Below, in pieces: positions 17,901 to 26,216 of a stretch of DNA of 64,000 nt. Positions within the stretch are counted from its first letter, which is position 1. The number at the start of each line of letters is the position of its first letter. This stretch comes from Roseibium album. Lineage in GTDB: Bacteria > Pseudomonadota > Alphaproteobacteria > Rhizobiales > Stappiaceae. The DNA lies in assembly GCF_001404515.1 (NCBI RefSeq), contig NZ_CXWE01000004.1:372001-436000 (forward strand), read 5' to 3'. Both the position numbers and the translations under genes were made by a program. The notes under the pieces are model-generated. The model did not search any database. It was not told the origin of the DNA and saw only the letters and a list, made by a program, of their open reading frames with translations.

Positions 17901-20261
17901 TTACCGAACCAGGATGTTCCTGAACTGCCATGGATCCTTCTGGTCCAGGTCTTCCTTGAAGAAGCCCGGCCGCCCCTCCAGGGGTGTCCAGTCGGTATAA
18001 TAGCCCTTGACCGGCCCGAGATAAGGCATCTGGATTTCAAGGCAGCGCCTGTAGTCCATCTCGTCTGTCTCAACGATGCCGGCTTCCGGGTTCTCCAGCG
18101 CCCAGACCATTCCCGCAACAACTGCCGACGTTACCTGTAGACCGGTCGCATTCTGATAGGGTGCCAGTTTGCGGGTTTCCTCGACGGAGAGCTGGGAGCC
18201 GTACCAGTAGGCGTTTTTCTTGTGACCATAGAGAAGAACGCCGAGCTCATCGATACCGTCGCGGATTTCATCTTCCTCCAGAACATGAAGCTTGTCCTGT
18301 ACCTTGCCTGCTGCACCGAAAAGCTCATGCAGGGAAAGAACCGCGTCGTTGGCCGGGTGATAGGCATAGTGGCAGGTCGGCCTGTAGGTGACCTTCTTGC
18401 CGTCCTCCAGCGTAAAGAAATCGGCAATCGAAATGGCCTCGTTGTGGGTCACGAGGAAACCGAACTGCGCCCCGGGTGTCGGGCACCATGTGCGCACCCG
18501 CGTGTTGGCCCCTGGCTGCTCGAGATAGATCGCCGCATTGCAGCCCTTCTTGTGGCTCTTGGCGTTTGCCGGTTTCCACTTCTCGTGCGTACCCCAGCCG
18601 AGCTCGGAGGGCTGGAAGCCTTCGGACAGAAAGCCTTCGACGGACCAGGTGTTCCAGAACACGTTCGGCGGCTTCGGCTCCTTGGCCCGTTGCGTATCGC
18701 GCTCGGCAATGTGGATGCCCTTGACGCCGACCTTCTTCATCAGCTTCGCCCAACCCTTGCGGTCGGCTGGCTCCTTGAACTTGATGCCGGTTTCAGTGGC
18801 CACGTCGACAAGCGCTTTCTTGACGAACCAGGACACCATGCCCGGATTTGCGCCGCAGCAGGAGACAGCCGTCGTGCCGCCAGGCTTCTTCTTCTTTTCC
18901 TTGCGGACAGTTTCGCGCAATGCGTAGTTCGTGCGATCGGCGGCCGGAGCATTTTCATCAAAGTAGAATCCGAGCCAGGGCTCAACGACGGTGTCGATGT
19001 AGAGGACACCGAGTTTCCGGCACAGTTTCATGAGATCAAGCGAAGAGGTGTCGACCGACAGGTTCACAACGAAGCCCTGCCCCTCCCCCTCGGTGACCAG
19101 AGGCGTCAGGATGTCCTTGAAGTTGTCCGGCGTCAGAGCAACTTTATGGAATTTGTAGCCCCGTTCCGTCACCAGTTTTGCATCCGTGTCGACAGGATCA
19201 ATCACCGAAAAGCGTGACTTGTCGAATTTGAAATGACGCTCGATCAGCGGCAGCGTCCCCTTGCCGATGGAACCGAGCCCGATCATGACCACAGGTCCGG
19301 TAATCGTTCCGTGAACCGGGTACTTCGCAGAAGTCGCTACGGATTTGGGTGCTGCCTTTCTGGCCGGTGTCTTGGCAGCAGCCACAGGTTTCTTCTCGGA
19401 AGGTTTGGTGGCCGCCTTCGCTGCTGTTGAAGGTTTTGACGCCGCAGACCTGGAAGCCACGGGTTTGGCAGTTGCTTTGCGTGCTGCGGCAGGTTTGCTT
19501 GCGGCCGGTTTTGCCGGGCTCTTCGGGGCCGCCTTGCTTGCTGCAGGCTTTGCTGCTGCGCTGTTGGGAGCCGCTTTGGCAGTAGCGGATCTTGCCGCCC
19601 TGCTCTTTGGTGCGGCTTTGCTGGCTGCCGCAGGTTTCGCTGCTCCGGACTTCGGAGCTGCCCTGCTTGCTACAGGTTTCACTACCGCGGTCTTTGCTGC
19701 CGCTTTGGCCGTTGCAGGCTTCGCTGCTCTGGTCTTTGGGGCGGTCTTGCTTGCTGCAGGTTTCACCGCCGCACTCTTCGGCGCGGCCTTGCCCACTGCA
19801 GGTTTTGCTGCCGTGGTTTTGGCAACAGGTTTTGCCGTCACAGGTTTTGTCGCTTTGGACTTCGAAGCAGGCTTTGCCGTCGACGGTTTTCTGGTCACAG
19901 GTTTCGACGCAGTCGCCGCTGGCTTTGCAGCTGCAGTACTGGCCCTGGTTTTTGCTGCCGTCTGCTTTGGTGCTGTGGTTTTGCTGACAGCCTTGGCGGT
20001 CGATTGTTTTCTTGCAGCAGCCTTGGAGGGTGTTGCCGCCGGTTTGGCTGCCGCCGTCTTCGCTGAAGGTTTGGAAGCGGCAGGCTTGGCAGCGGCCGGT
20101 TTGGCCTTCGCGGCACTTGATCTGGAGCCTGTGGACTTGGGAGCCGTTGATTTTGTTGATGAGGCCTTTGCGGTGGTTGGTTTGGCTTCTGCCTGCGTCC
20201 GTTTTGTGTTTGCCCTTGTGGCCGGCTTTTTCGGCGTGCCGCCGTTGGATTCGTCGGTCAT
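17901..20261 (-). CDS. hss: homospermidine synthase with histone H1-like N-terminal extension
   Basis: The 786-residue protein has two parts. Residues 1-313 are almost only Ala, Lys, Pro, Ser and Thr in degenerate KPAASKAAPKS-type repeats, with four acidic residues, like histone H1 tails or AlgP. Residues 314-786 are a full-length homospermidine synthase: Rossmann motif MIGLGSIGKGTLPLIERHF, VDTSSLDLMKLCRKLG, CCGANPGMVSWFVKKAL. The enzyme makes sym-homospermidine from putrescine with NAD. No ATG, GTG or TTG lies at the normal core start (YPVHGTITGP), so the extension must be translated. A GGAG site precedes the ATG. It is third in an operon after ornithine decarboxylase and GNAT genes. Confidence 0.93.
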   Translation of the reverse strand: MTDESNGGTPKKPATRANTKRTQAEAKPTTAKASSTKSTAPKSTGSRSSAAKAKPAAAKPAASKPSAKTAAAKPAATPSKAAARKQSTAKAVSKTTAPKQTAAKTRASTAAAKPAATASKPVTRKPSTAKPASKSKATKPVTAKPVAKTTAAKPAVGKAAPKSAAVKPAASKTAPKTRAAKPATAKAAAKTAVVKPVASRAAPKSGAAKPAAASKAAPKSRAARSATAKAAPNSAAAKPAASKAAPKSPAKPAASKPAAARKATAKPVASRSAASKPSTAAKAATKPSEKKPVAAAKTPARKAAPKSVATSAKYPVHGTITGPVVMIGLGSIGKGTLPLIERHFKFDKSRFSVIDPVDTDAKLVTERGYKFHKVALTPDNFKDILTPLVTEGEGQGFVVNLSVDTSSLDLMKLCRKLGVLYIDTVVEPWLGFYFDENAPAADRTNYALRETVRKEKKKKPGGTTAVSCCGANPGMVSWFVKKALVDVATETGIKFKEPADRKGWAKLMKKVGVKGIHIAERDTQRAKEPKPPNVFWNTWSVEGFLSEGFQPSELGWGTHEKWKPANAKSHKKGCNAAIYLEQPGANTRVRTWCPTPGAQFGFLVTHNEAISIADFFTLEDGKKVTYRPTCHYAYHPANDAVLSLHELFGAAGKVQDKLHVLEEDEIRDGIDELGVLLYGHKKNAYWYGSQLSVEETRKLAPYQNATGLQVTSAVVAGMVWALENPEAGIVETDEMDYRRCLEIQMPYLGPVKGYYTDWTPLEGRPGFFKEDLDQKDPWQFRNILVR

Positions 20262-20336
20262 TTTCTAAACTCCGGTCTTTTCTGCCGCCAATTGTGTCGT
20301 CAAAAGGTAGGGCTCAAGAAATAGCTTTTCAAACAG

Positions 20337-20355
20337 AAGCGCACTTATTGCGCTT
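20337..20355. repeat. 7-bp stem between the GNAT and homospermidine synthase genes
   Basis: AAGCGCA and TGCGCTT pair around a five-base loop in the 126-base gap inside the polyamine operon. No clear U-run follows on the minus strand, so it may tune rather than end transcription. Confidence 0.35.
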
Positions 20356-20387
20356 TGCTCTAGAAGTGACCCGTTTTTGAATGGAAT

Positions 20388-20981
20388 TCAAGCCTTTGAC
20401 CCGCATTTTTCTTGATGGAAAATCACCTGTTCTGCCGGGCTTGGCTCGACGCCCCGGGACGGATCTGCTGTTCCGGATGCATTGACCTGGAAGTCCCCTG
20501 ACGCCTTCAACACACCATTCAGTTCAGCAAGCTGTCCGGGCAGAAGTTCCACTCCAAGAAAGCGATGCTGCTCAAAGGGCCCGGGCAAAATGACACGCTC
20601 CAGCTTGCCCGACGAAAAACCGAACCGCTCGTAATATGCAGGATCGCCGACAAGAACCACCGACCCGTGACCATGCGTTGACGCCTGGTTGAGCGCATGG
20701 CGCATCAACCGGTCACCGACCCCTCTGCCTCTGAATTCTGACGCAACGGCCAGCGGTCCGAGCAGCAGGATTGATTGACCGCCCTCGTCCTGCACGGACC
20801 AGAGACGAACGGTTCCAGCGAGCTTGCCTGCTTCATCAAGTACGACATACGCAAACACCGGTATCCTGCCCGCGCGAAGCCGCTCGCACGTTTTCAGGTG
20901 ACGATCCTCTCCGAAACCGAGGTCAAGCAAAGCCTCGCGGGCGCTGAAGTGTTCCAGCGCCTCGTCAACAATGGTGATCAT
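20388..20981 (-). CDS. GNAT-family N-acetyltransferase of the polyamine operon
   Basis: The 197-residue protein has a GNAT core with the acetyl-CoA motif VASEFRGRGVGDRLMRHAL and a C-terminal PAYYERFGFSSG motif, as in YhbS-type acetyltransferases. It starts 11 bases after the ornithine decarboxylase stop with an AGGACGA site, and lies before homospermidine synthase, so the three are one unit. Acetylation of a polyamine or its precursor is a reasonable guess from context, but not shown by the sequence. Confidence 0.85.
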   Translation of the reverse strand: MITIVDEALEHFSAREALLDLGFGEDRHLKTCERLRAGRIPVFAYVVLDEAGKLAGTVRLWSVQDEGGQSILLLGPLAVASEFRGRGVGDRLMRHALNQASTHGHGSVVLVGDPAYYERFGFSSGKLERVILPGPFEQHRFLGVELLPGQLAELNGVLKASGDFQVNASGTADPSRGVEPSPAEQVIFHQEKCGSKA

Positions 20982-20992
20982 TTCGGTTCGTC

Positions 20993-22123
20993 CTAGATGA
21001 CGTGAGACGCCAATGGCGCAAATCCATTGAAGCCAACCGACGAATAGGTTGTCGTGTAGGCACCACAGGCTTCGATCAGCACCTTGTCGCCGATGGAAAG
21101 ACTGACCGGCAATTGGTACGGCGTCTTTTCATAAAGAACGTCAACACTGTCGCAGGTCGGTCCGGCCAGAACACACGGTGTCGTCCTGTCGCCGTCGCGA
21201 GGCGTACGGATCGGGTAGCGGATGGCCTCGTCCATGGTCTCGGCAAGACCGTTGAACTTGCCGATGTCGAGATAGACCCAGCGCATGTCGTCCTGAGCGG
21301 ACTTCCTGGAAATCAGCACCACTTCGGCTTCGATCATGCCGGCGTTGCCGACCATGCCCCGGCCCGGTTCGATAATCGTCGACGGAAGCTGGTTGCCAAA
21401 ATGCCGGCACAGCGCCTGGAAAATTGCCTCGCCATAGCGCGGCACACCCGGGACGTCTTTCAGGTAGCGGGTCGGGAAACCACCACCCATGTTGACCATT
21501 TTCAGCTCGATGCCGCGCAGTGCCATTTCGCGGAAGACACCTGCCGCCATGGCGAGAGCGAAATCCCAGGCTTCGAGATTTGCTTGCTGGGAACCAACGT
21601 GGAAGGAAACCCCGTATGCAGTAAGGCCGAGCCTGTGCGCGTATTCCAGGACGTCGGTCGCCATTTCGGGATCACAACCGAATTTGCGGGAGAGTGGCCA
21701 CTCGGCACCGACACCGTCACAAAGGACCCGGCAGAAGATTTTCGACCCGGGAGCAACCCGGGCGATCTTTTCGACTTCTTCAATGCAGTCGACTGCGAAG
21801 AGCCGGACACCATGTTCAAAGGCACGCGCAATGTCCCTCTCCTTCTTGATGGTGTTGCCATAGGAAATACGGTCGGCCGACGCACCGGTCGCCAACACCA
21901 GTTCGATTTCACCGACGGAGGCACAATCGAAGGAGGAACCAAGGCTCTCCAGCAGGGAGAGGATTTCCGGTGCAGGGTTCGCTTTCACGGCGTAATAGAC
22001 CGAAGTATCCGGCAATGACCTTGCAAAAGCCTGGAAGTTGTCGCTCACGATATCGAGATCGACAACAACACAGGGTCCGTCGTCGTCGCGTCGGCGCAGG
22101 AAGTCGCGGATGCGCTCGCTCAT
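20993..22123 (-). CDS. ornithine decarboxylase, fold-type III
   Basis: The 376-residue eukaryotic-like (alanine racemase fold) decarboxylase has the PLP lysine in VYYAVKANP (Lys47), GVSFHVGSQ, the phosphate-binding MVNMGGGFPTRY, EPGRGMVGNAG and the catalytic Cys in LAGPTCDSVDVL. It turns ornithine into putrescine; some relatives also accept lysine. ATG 22123 follows GGGAGA. It leads the operon with GNAT and homospermidine synthase, giving ornithine to putrescine to homospermidine. A long structured leader lies upstream. Confidence 0.93.
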   Translation of the reverse strand: MSERIRDFLRRRDDDGPCVVVDLDIVSDNFQAFARSLPDTSVYYAVKANPAPEILSLLESLGSSFDCASVGEIELVLATGASADRISYGNTIKKERDIARAFEHGVRLFAVDCIEEVEKIARVAPGSKIFCRVLCDGVGAEWPLSRKFGCDPEMATDVLEYAHRLGLTAYGVSFHVGSQQANLEAWDFALAMAAGVFREMALRGIELKMVNMGGGFPTRYLKDVPGVPRYGEAIFQALCRHFGNQLPSTIIEPGRGMVGNAGMIEAEVVLISRKSAQDDMRWVYLDIGKFNGLAETMDEAIRYPIRTPRDGDRTTPCVLAGPTCDSVDVLYEKTPYQLPVSLSIGDKVLIEACGAYTTTYSSVGFNGFAPLASHVI

Positions 22124-22210
22124 GGGGATCTCCCCTTTCAAATCAGGCCGCAGACACGCAAACTCCGTTTGGCGTGCTGCAGTTCACGTCGCAGGGTGCT
22201 GCAATACGCA

Positions 22211-22244
22211 CCGGGCCTCCCCCGGGATGGAACCGGAGGCCGGG
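22211..22244 (-). repeat. hairpin in the ornithine decarboxylase leader
   Basis: GGCCTCC at 22214-22220 pairs with GGAGGCC at 22235-22241, flanked by further C/G pairs. It lies about 90 bases before the decarboxylase start in the transcribed leader, with no U-run, so it is not an obvious terminator. Confidence 0.45.
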
Positions 22245-22381
22245 TTGACCGCAGCGACGGTCGGGCGATCACGGCATTTGACATGCACGCGATGCTTTCC
22301 CGCGTCGGGAATGCCGTTGATTGGATCGGAGATACCGAGCCGCACGTCGGGCAAGGATGTAACAAGTGCCTCTTCAGTGAC

Positions 22382-22530
22382 GCCGGAGGTTGGATACCCC
22401 GGCAGAGACCAAAAAAGCCCTCTTACGTCGTTGCTTTAAGCCGTACGGATCTGCTGCCCGCCCCTTGGCGGTTTTAGTGGCAGCGGCCCCTTAAGAGATG
22501 TCTTTGTAGCATCCCATGAACGACCTCGGG
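22382..22530 (-). promoter_or_regulatory. candidate speF-type leader RNA of the polyamine operon
   Basis: The 593 bases before the ornithine decarboxylase contain no gene of normal size. Read on the minus strand, 22453-22484 folds as GCTGC/GCAGC plus CCGCC/GGCGG with an A-rich bulge; a self-complementary CCGTACGG lies at 22441-22448, a U6 run at 22411-22416 after GAGGGC, and a bulged GCCGGGG hairpin at 22382-22403. Alphaproteobacterial ornithine decarboxylase genes are known to carry a cis-acting 'speF' RNA; location and structure fit, but I could not score it against a model. Confidence 0.5.
22491..22517 (-). CDS. possible eight-residue leader peptide ORF
   Basis: An ATG at 22517 follows a GAGG site with six-base spacing and opens MGCYKDIS then TAA. 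The stop codon touches the first stem of the candidate leader RNA, so ribosomes on it could change the fold. The GATG and GACATC bases within it can also pair with each other. A peptide this short cannot be proved from sequence. Confidence 0.3.
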   Translation of the reverse strand: MGCYKDIS

Positions 22531-22716
22531 CACGTGCGAATTTGGGCAGGCGCTATATGCGGTAGTTTGGTGTTTCGCGCAAGCGGAAATTGACCGTTTA
22601 TGCAGATTTTTTCATCAGGGCTGAATGACGGCCGGGTTCGGCCAATTCGGCCCCTGGTGGCGGGCCCGGATGTTTCCGGTTGACAGCCGTCCGAACCATG
22701 CACCGGCCAATCATGC

Positions 22717-24369
22717 TCAAAACGTTTCGAAATGAATTTTTCCTTCCGCGACACCTTTGTTTTCCAGATCGTCCTTCAGCTCAGCGAGAAAACCCGCGGG
22801 ACCGCAAAGGTAATAATCGGCATCCGGGTCAGGCATGAGCCGGATCAGAAAATCTGCCGAGATCCTGCCGGTCTCATCGTAATCCCTGCCTTGTTCATCG
22901 TTAGGAGACGGTCGACTGTAAAGAATGCGGGTTTTGATATTTGCTGCTGCTTCGGCCAATCGCGCAGCCTCGTCGCGGAACGGATGGTGGTCCCCATCCC
23001 GGGCGCCATGCACGAACAGGACGTCTCGTTCGCTCTTTTCAGCGGCCAGTTGATGCAACATGCTCAACATCGGTGTGACCCCGATCCCTGCGCTGACAAG
23101 AACGAGCGGACCATCACCATTCGACAGCACGAAGTCTCCGGCCGGTTTCCGGCTTTCCAGGATCGTACCGACCTCCAGCCGGTCGTGCAGAAAACCGGAT
23201 GCCAGTCCACGCGCTTCCCGTTTGACGGAGATCCTGTATCGATCCTCCAGCGGTGAACCGGAAAGCGAGTACGTTCTCTGGACCTTTGTATCAGCATCAG
23301 GAACCCTCAATTCGATCGGCAAATGCTGTCCGGCCTTGAAGGAAGCCAACGGTCCGCCGTCGCGCGCTTCGAACACAAAGGACGACACGTCGGCGCTTTC
23401 TGCCGTTTTCTCAACCAGGCGCAAGGATCGTGCAGACCCTGCATCCTCCTGCCAGCGCAGTCTGAGTGCTGATGACAGCTCGACAATTTCATCGATCTCA
23501 AGCGACACCAGCTGACGCGCGCCGGGAAATCGGACGACTTCTTCTGAACCGAAATCGATCGTCGCCCGGCCCGTTATCTGCAACAGGCTTCCGGTCGAAA
23601 AATCAAGGAACAGAAATCCGGCCTGGCCATCGAGCAGGATATTGCCCAGTGTGTTGTAGTGGCGGTTGCCCGCATAATCCGGAAACCGCATTTGCGTGTC
23701 GCTCAGCACCTCCACGAAACCCCGGTCGCCGCCACGGTGCGAAACGTCCATACCGTTCGCGACATGGTCGCGTGCGCCATTGTGTCCGGACGCGATGAAA
23801 AAAGTGTCTGCCGCCCTGATCCACTCAATCTGGCTTTCGGTGAGTTGCCTGCCGCGTTTGGCGGTCCCGGCCACAGGTTCGGAGGTGAACCAGTAGTCCC
23901 GCTCGCGGATGTATTGCGGGCAATTGCCGAAGGATTGTCCCACTTCAAACCTGATCCCTGACGCGCCGTTTCCACCGACCCGTCCATTCACACGGTTCCG
24001 GCGGCGGGTCGCCATCTCGATGCCGAGGATACCGATATCGGCTGCAACATCGAATGCATGTTCCAGTGCATCCCCGCTGACCGGTTTCGCGTTGATTTCC
24101 AGGCTCTCCGGATCCGGGGAAGAAATGAAGCCGGCCTCACCTTCAAGCAATGTTGCCCAGGGGCGACCTGACCGGTCTCGTGCGGAAACAATCAGGAACG
24201 GCTGCGCGGCAAAGAAAGTCCGATGCTGGTCCGGCATGAACGGCCGGATTGCCCTTTTTGCCCAGGTCTCGATGTCGCGCTCTCCCATGCGTTCCTGAAT
24301 GGCGATTTCACCTTCATGAAACGGAGTGGCGTCCTGTTCTCTGACGCCAGGCAAATCTATCGCTTTCAT
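22717..24369 (-). CDS. PNPOx-like domain fused to ferredoxin/flavohemoglobin-type reductase
   Basis: The 550-residue protein has an N-terminal split-barrel FMN-binding PNPOx-like domain (about residues 35-290: RPFMPDQHRTFFAAQPFLIV, HYNTLGNILLDGQAGFLFLD as separate motifs) and a C-terminal FAD/NAD(P)H reductase (about 310-550) with RTYSLSGSP and SAGIGVTPML. It ends without a 2Fe-2S domain, closing KIHFETF like flavohemoglobin reductases. The fusion suggests electron transfer from NAD(P)H via FAD to a flavin or small molecule. It lies downstream of PhzF and GST genes on the same strand. Confidence 0.87.
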   Translation of the reverse strand: MKAIDLPGVREQDATPFHEGEIAIQERMGERDIETWAKRAIRPFMPDQHRTFFAAQPFLIVSARDRSGRPWATLLEGEAGFISSPDPESLEINAKPVSGDALEHAFDVAADIGILGIEMATRRRNRVNGRVGGNGASGIRFEVGQSFGNCPQYIRERDYWFTSEPVAGTAKRGRQLTESQIEWIRAADTFFIASGHNGARDHVANGMDVSHRGGDRGFVEVLSDTQMRFPDYAGNRHYNTLGNILLDGQAGFLFLDFSTGSLLQITGRATIDFGSEEVVRFPGARQLVSLEIDEIVELSSALRLRWQEDAGSARSLRLVEKTAESADVSSFVFEARDGGPLASFKAGQHLPIELRVPDADTKVQRTYSLSGSPLEDRYRISVKREARGLASGFLHDRLEVGTILESRKPAGDFVLSNGDGPLVLVSAGIGVTPMLSMLHQLAAEKSERDVLFVHGARDGDHHPFRDEAARLAEAAANIKTRILYSRPSPNDEQGRDYDETGRISADFLIRLMPDPDADYYLCGPAGFLAELKDDLENKGVAEGKIHFETF

Positions 24370-24436
24370 TGGATCATTCCTTTTGTCTTGCCACGAACCT
24401 GTTGCCCGGGATTGGCCTTGGTCTGAACCGGTGTCG

Positions 24437-25348
24437 TCAGTAGCTGACTGTCTGCTCCCGCACGACCTTGCCGTAACCGCCAGCCATCAGGCCGGAAATC
24501 GCGCCGTTTTGGAGGGAAAGCCGGACATCCAGCAAACTGACAGAAGTCGGTGTCATGTACCTGCCTTGCTCGATCAGGATGCGCGACGCGCTGACCCCGA
24601 ACCGGTCATGAAGCAAACAGGCGAGCGGTCCTGCCGCCATACCCGTGGCAGCTTCCTCGCGAATGCCGTAGCGCGGTGCGAACATCCTCGTTGTTGCGGT
24701 GATCTCTCCCTCTTCCGGCAACGCAAAGGGATAAAAGCCGATCAGATCGAGATCTTCGCTGATGGCCTCGATCAGGTCCTGGTTCTCGGCAATCCGTTCC
24801 AGGACCTGCGGGTCTTTCACACCGACCAGCAGGAAACGGTTCCCGGTATCGACAACAACGGGATTTCCACCCGGCAACAGGTCGTCTTGCGTCAGTCCCA
24901 GAGCCGTCAGCACATCCTGTTCGCGAACAGCATCACTGCCCCACTCCAGTTCTCCGAAATACGCGGGGGCAAGTTGCTCCATGAAGGCGGCACCGTGCCT
25001 GATCTCGATCGCACGCGGCCCATCAACCGTTTCCTTCGAACTTGCGCCTTCACCTACCCTGCCGAGAGAGGCAAGCAGGGAAAACGTACCGACAGTCGCA
25101 TGGCCGCAATGGGCAATCCGCCGGGTAGGCGTAAAGAAATCCAGTTTGAAGTCCGCAATGTCCGATCCGGATACGAAAGCCGTTTCTGAAAGACCCGTTC
25201 CGGCTGCGATTGCCTGCATGTCTGCTTCGCTGAGATGATCGGCGTCAAGCACAACGCCTGCCGGATTGCCGCCTTCTCCATCTCTGACAAAAGCGTTCAC
25301 GATCCTGACGTCCACGCTGGAAGCCGGTTTCCTGGCTGTATTGGTCAT
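24437..25348 (-). CDS. PhzF-family isomerase/epimerase-like protein
   Basis: From the ATG at 25348 (GGCGGAC site) the protein is 303 residues with the PhzF marks: VNAFVRDGEGGNPAGVVLDA, GLSETAFV with the conserved Glu, FFTPTRRIAHCGHATVGT and GIREEAATGMAAGPLA. PhzF proteins form a diaminopimelate-epimerase fold; apart from the phenazine enzyme most have no known substrate. The frame extends to 25693 only as antisense of the GST gene. It is flanked by GST and the reductase fusion in one direction. Confidence 0.88.
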   Translation of the reverse strand: MTNTARKPASSVDVRIVNAFVRDGEGGNPAGVVLDADHLSEADMQAIAAGTGLSETAFVSGSDIADFKLDFFTPTRRIAHCGHATVGTFSLLASLGRVGEGASSKETVDGPRAIEIRHGAAFMEQLAPAYFGELEWGSDAVREQDVLTALGLTQDDLLPGGNPVVVDTGNRFLLVGVKDPQVLERIAENQDLIEAISEDLDLIGFYPFALPEEGEITATTRMFAPRYGIREEAATGMAAGPLACLLHDRFGVSASRILIEQGRYMTPTSVSLLDVRLSLQNGAISGLMAGGYGKVVREQTVSY

Positions 25349-25439
25349 TTTGTCCGCCACTGGTTTGGATTGTCGAAATGCAATCTTCGGGAAAGAGGCG
25401 CATGACCGCCTCTTCCTCGATTGTGCCCGTATCTCCGGA

Positions 25440-26060
25440 TCAGGCGGCCAATCCGGCCTTTGTGGCCTGCATCGGCACAAAGCCCGGCAGCGCTTCGATA
25501 CGGGCCAGGAGCGCGCGGATATTCGGATAGCCGTCGAGCCCGACATTGCCCTCTGGCGCGTGCGCCGTGTAGCTGTAGATAGCGACATCGGCGACCGACG
25601 GCCGGTTTCCGACCAGCCAGTCACGACCATCCAGATGAGCCTCCAGCTGGCCAAAGACACCGGCCGCGATCGTCTTTGCCCGGTCCGCATCAAGCGGCGC
25701 GCCGAAGACGGTAATCAGGCGGGCTGCTGCCGGTCCATTTGCGATTTCGTTTGCAGCCAGCGAAAGGAAACGCTGCACCTCGGCCTCACCGACCGTGTCT
25801 TTCGGCATCCAGTCCGGCGCATATTTACGGGCAAGATAGACAAGGATCGCATTGGAATCGGCGACGACGACTTCCCCGTCTTCCAGAACCGGAACCTTGC
25901 CGGCGGGATTGAGACTCAGGAACGCTTCTTTCTTGTGTTCACCCGACAGCAGGTCAACATCGACTAGCTCATGGTTGATGCCGGTCAGGCTGGCAAAAAG
26001 CTGCGCCCGGTGCGCGTGACCGGACAGCGGATGACGGTGAATGCGAATGGCATTGGACAT
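25440..26060 (-). CDS. glutathione S-transferase
   Basis: The 206-residue protein has a thioredoxin-like N-domain (HPLSGHAHRAQLFASLTGI, NPAGKVPVLEDGE with cis-Pro, ADSNAILVYLA for glutathione gamma-glutamyl binding) and an all-helical C-domain with SVADVAIYSY. A GGAGATCGC site supports the ATG at 26060. It conjugates or reduces electrophiles with glutathione. It is first of a minus-strand set with PhzF and the reductase fusion and is divergent from a LysR regulator that probably controls it. Confidence 0.88.
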   Translation of the reverse strand: MSNAIRIHRHPLSGHAHRAQLFASLTGINHELVDVDLLSGEHKKEAFLSLNPAGKVPVLEDGEVVVADSNAILVYLARKYAPDWMPKDTVGEAEVQRFLSLAANEIANGPAAARLITVFGAPLDADRAKTIAAGVFGQLEAHLDGRDWLVGNRPSVADVAIYSYTAHAPEGNVGLDGYPNIRALLARIEALPGFVPMQATKAGLAA

Positions 26061-26216
26061 TGCGATCTCCATTTGGATGACTTTCGGCGGCACCCGGAAC
26101 ACCCTGCCCGGTCCGCTGATCGCAATATGCACCTCTTCCAATTCGAAGATAATACTTCAATTCATTCAATGATTATGTATGATTTGAGGATAATATCTGC
26201 AAGAGGATTTGACGCC
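26061..26216. promoter_or_regulatory. GST/lysR divergent promoter region
   Basis: The 156-base interval is AT-rich at 26140-26200, with GATAATA repeated near 26145 and 26190 and two ATGAT repeats between. This is where a LysR protein would bind to control both directions. I cannot pick a single T-N11-A site with confidence. Confidence 0.4.

Noticed and set aside
18222..20268. Long plus-strand open frames, including a hydrophobic Ala/Gly/Leu-rich one of 307 codons
   Set aside because: They are antisense to homospermidine synthase; the hydrophobic one is the complement of the Lys/Ala repeat.
22491..22754. 87-codon minus-strand ORF ending at the leader RNA
   Set aside because: It overlaps the end of the reductase fusion gene and has no start signal; only its last eight codons have a good ribosome binding site.
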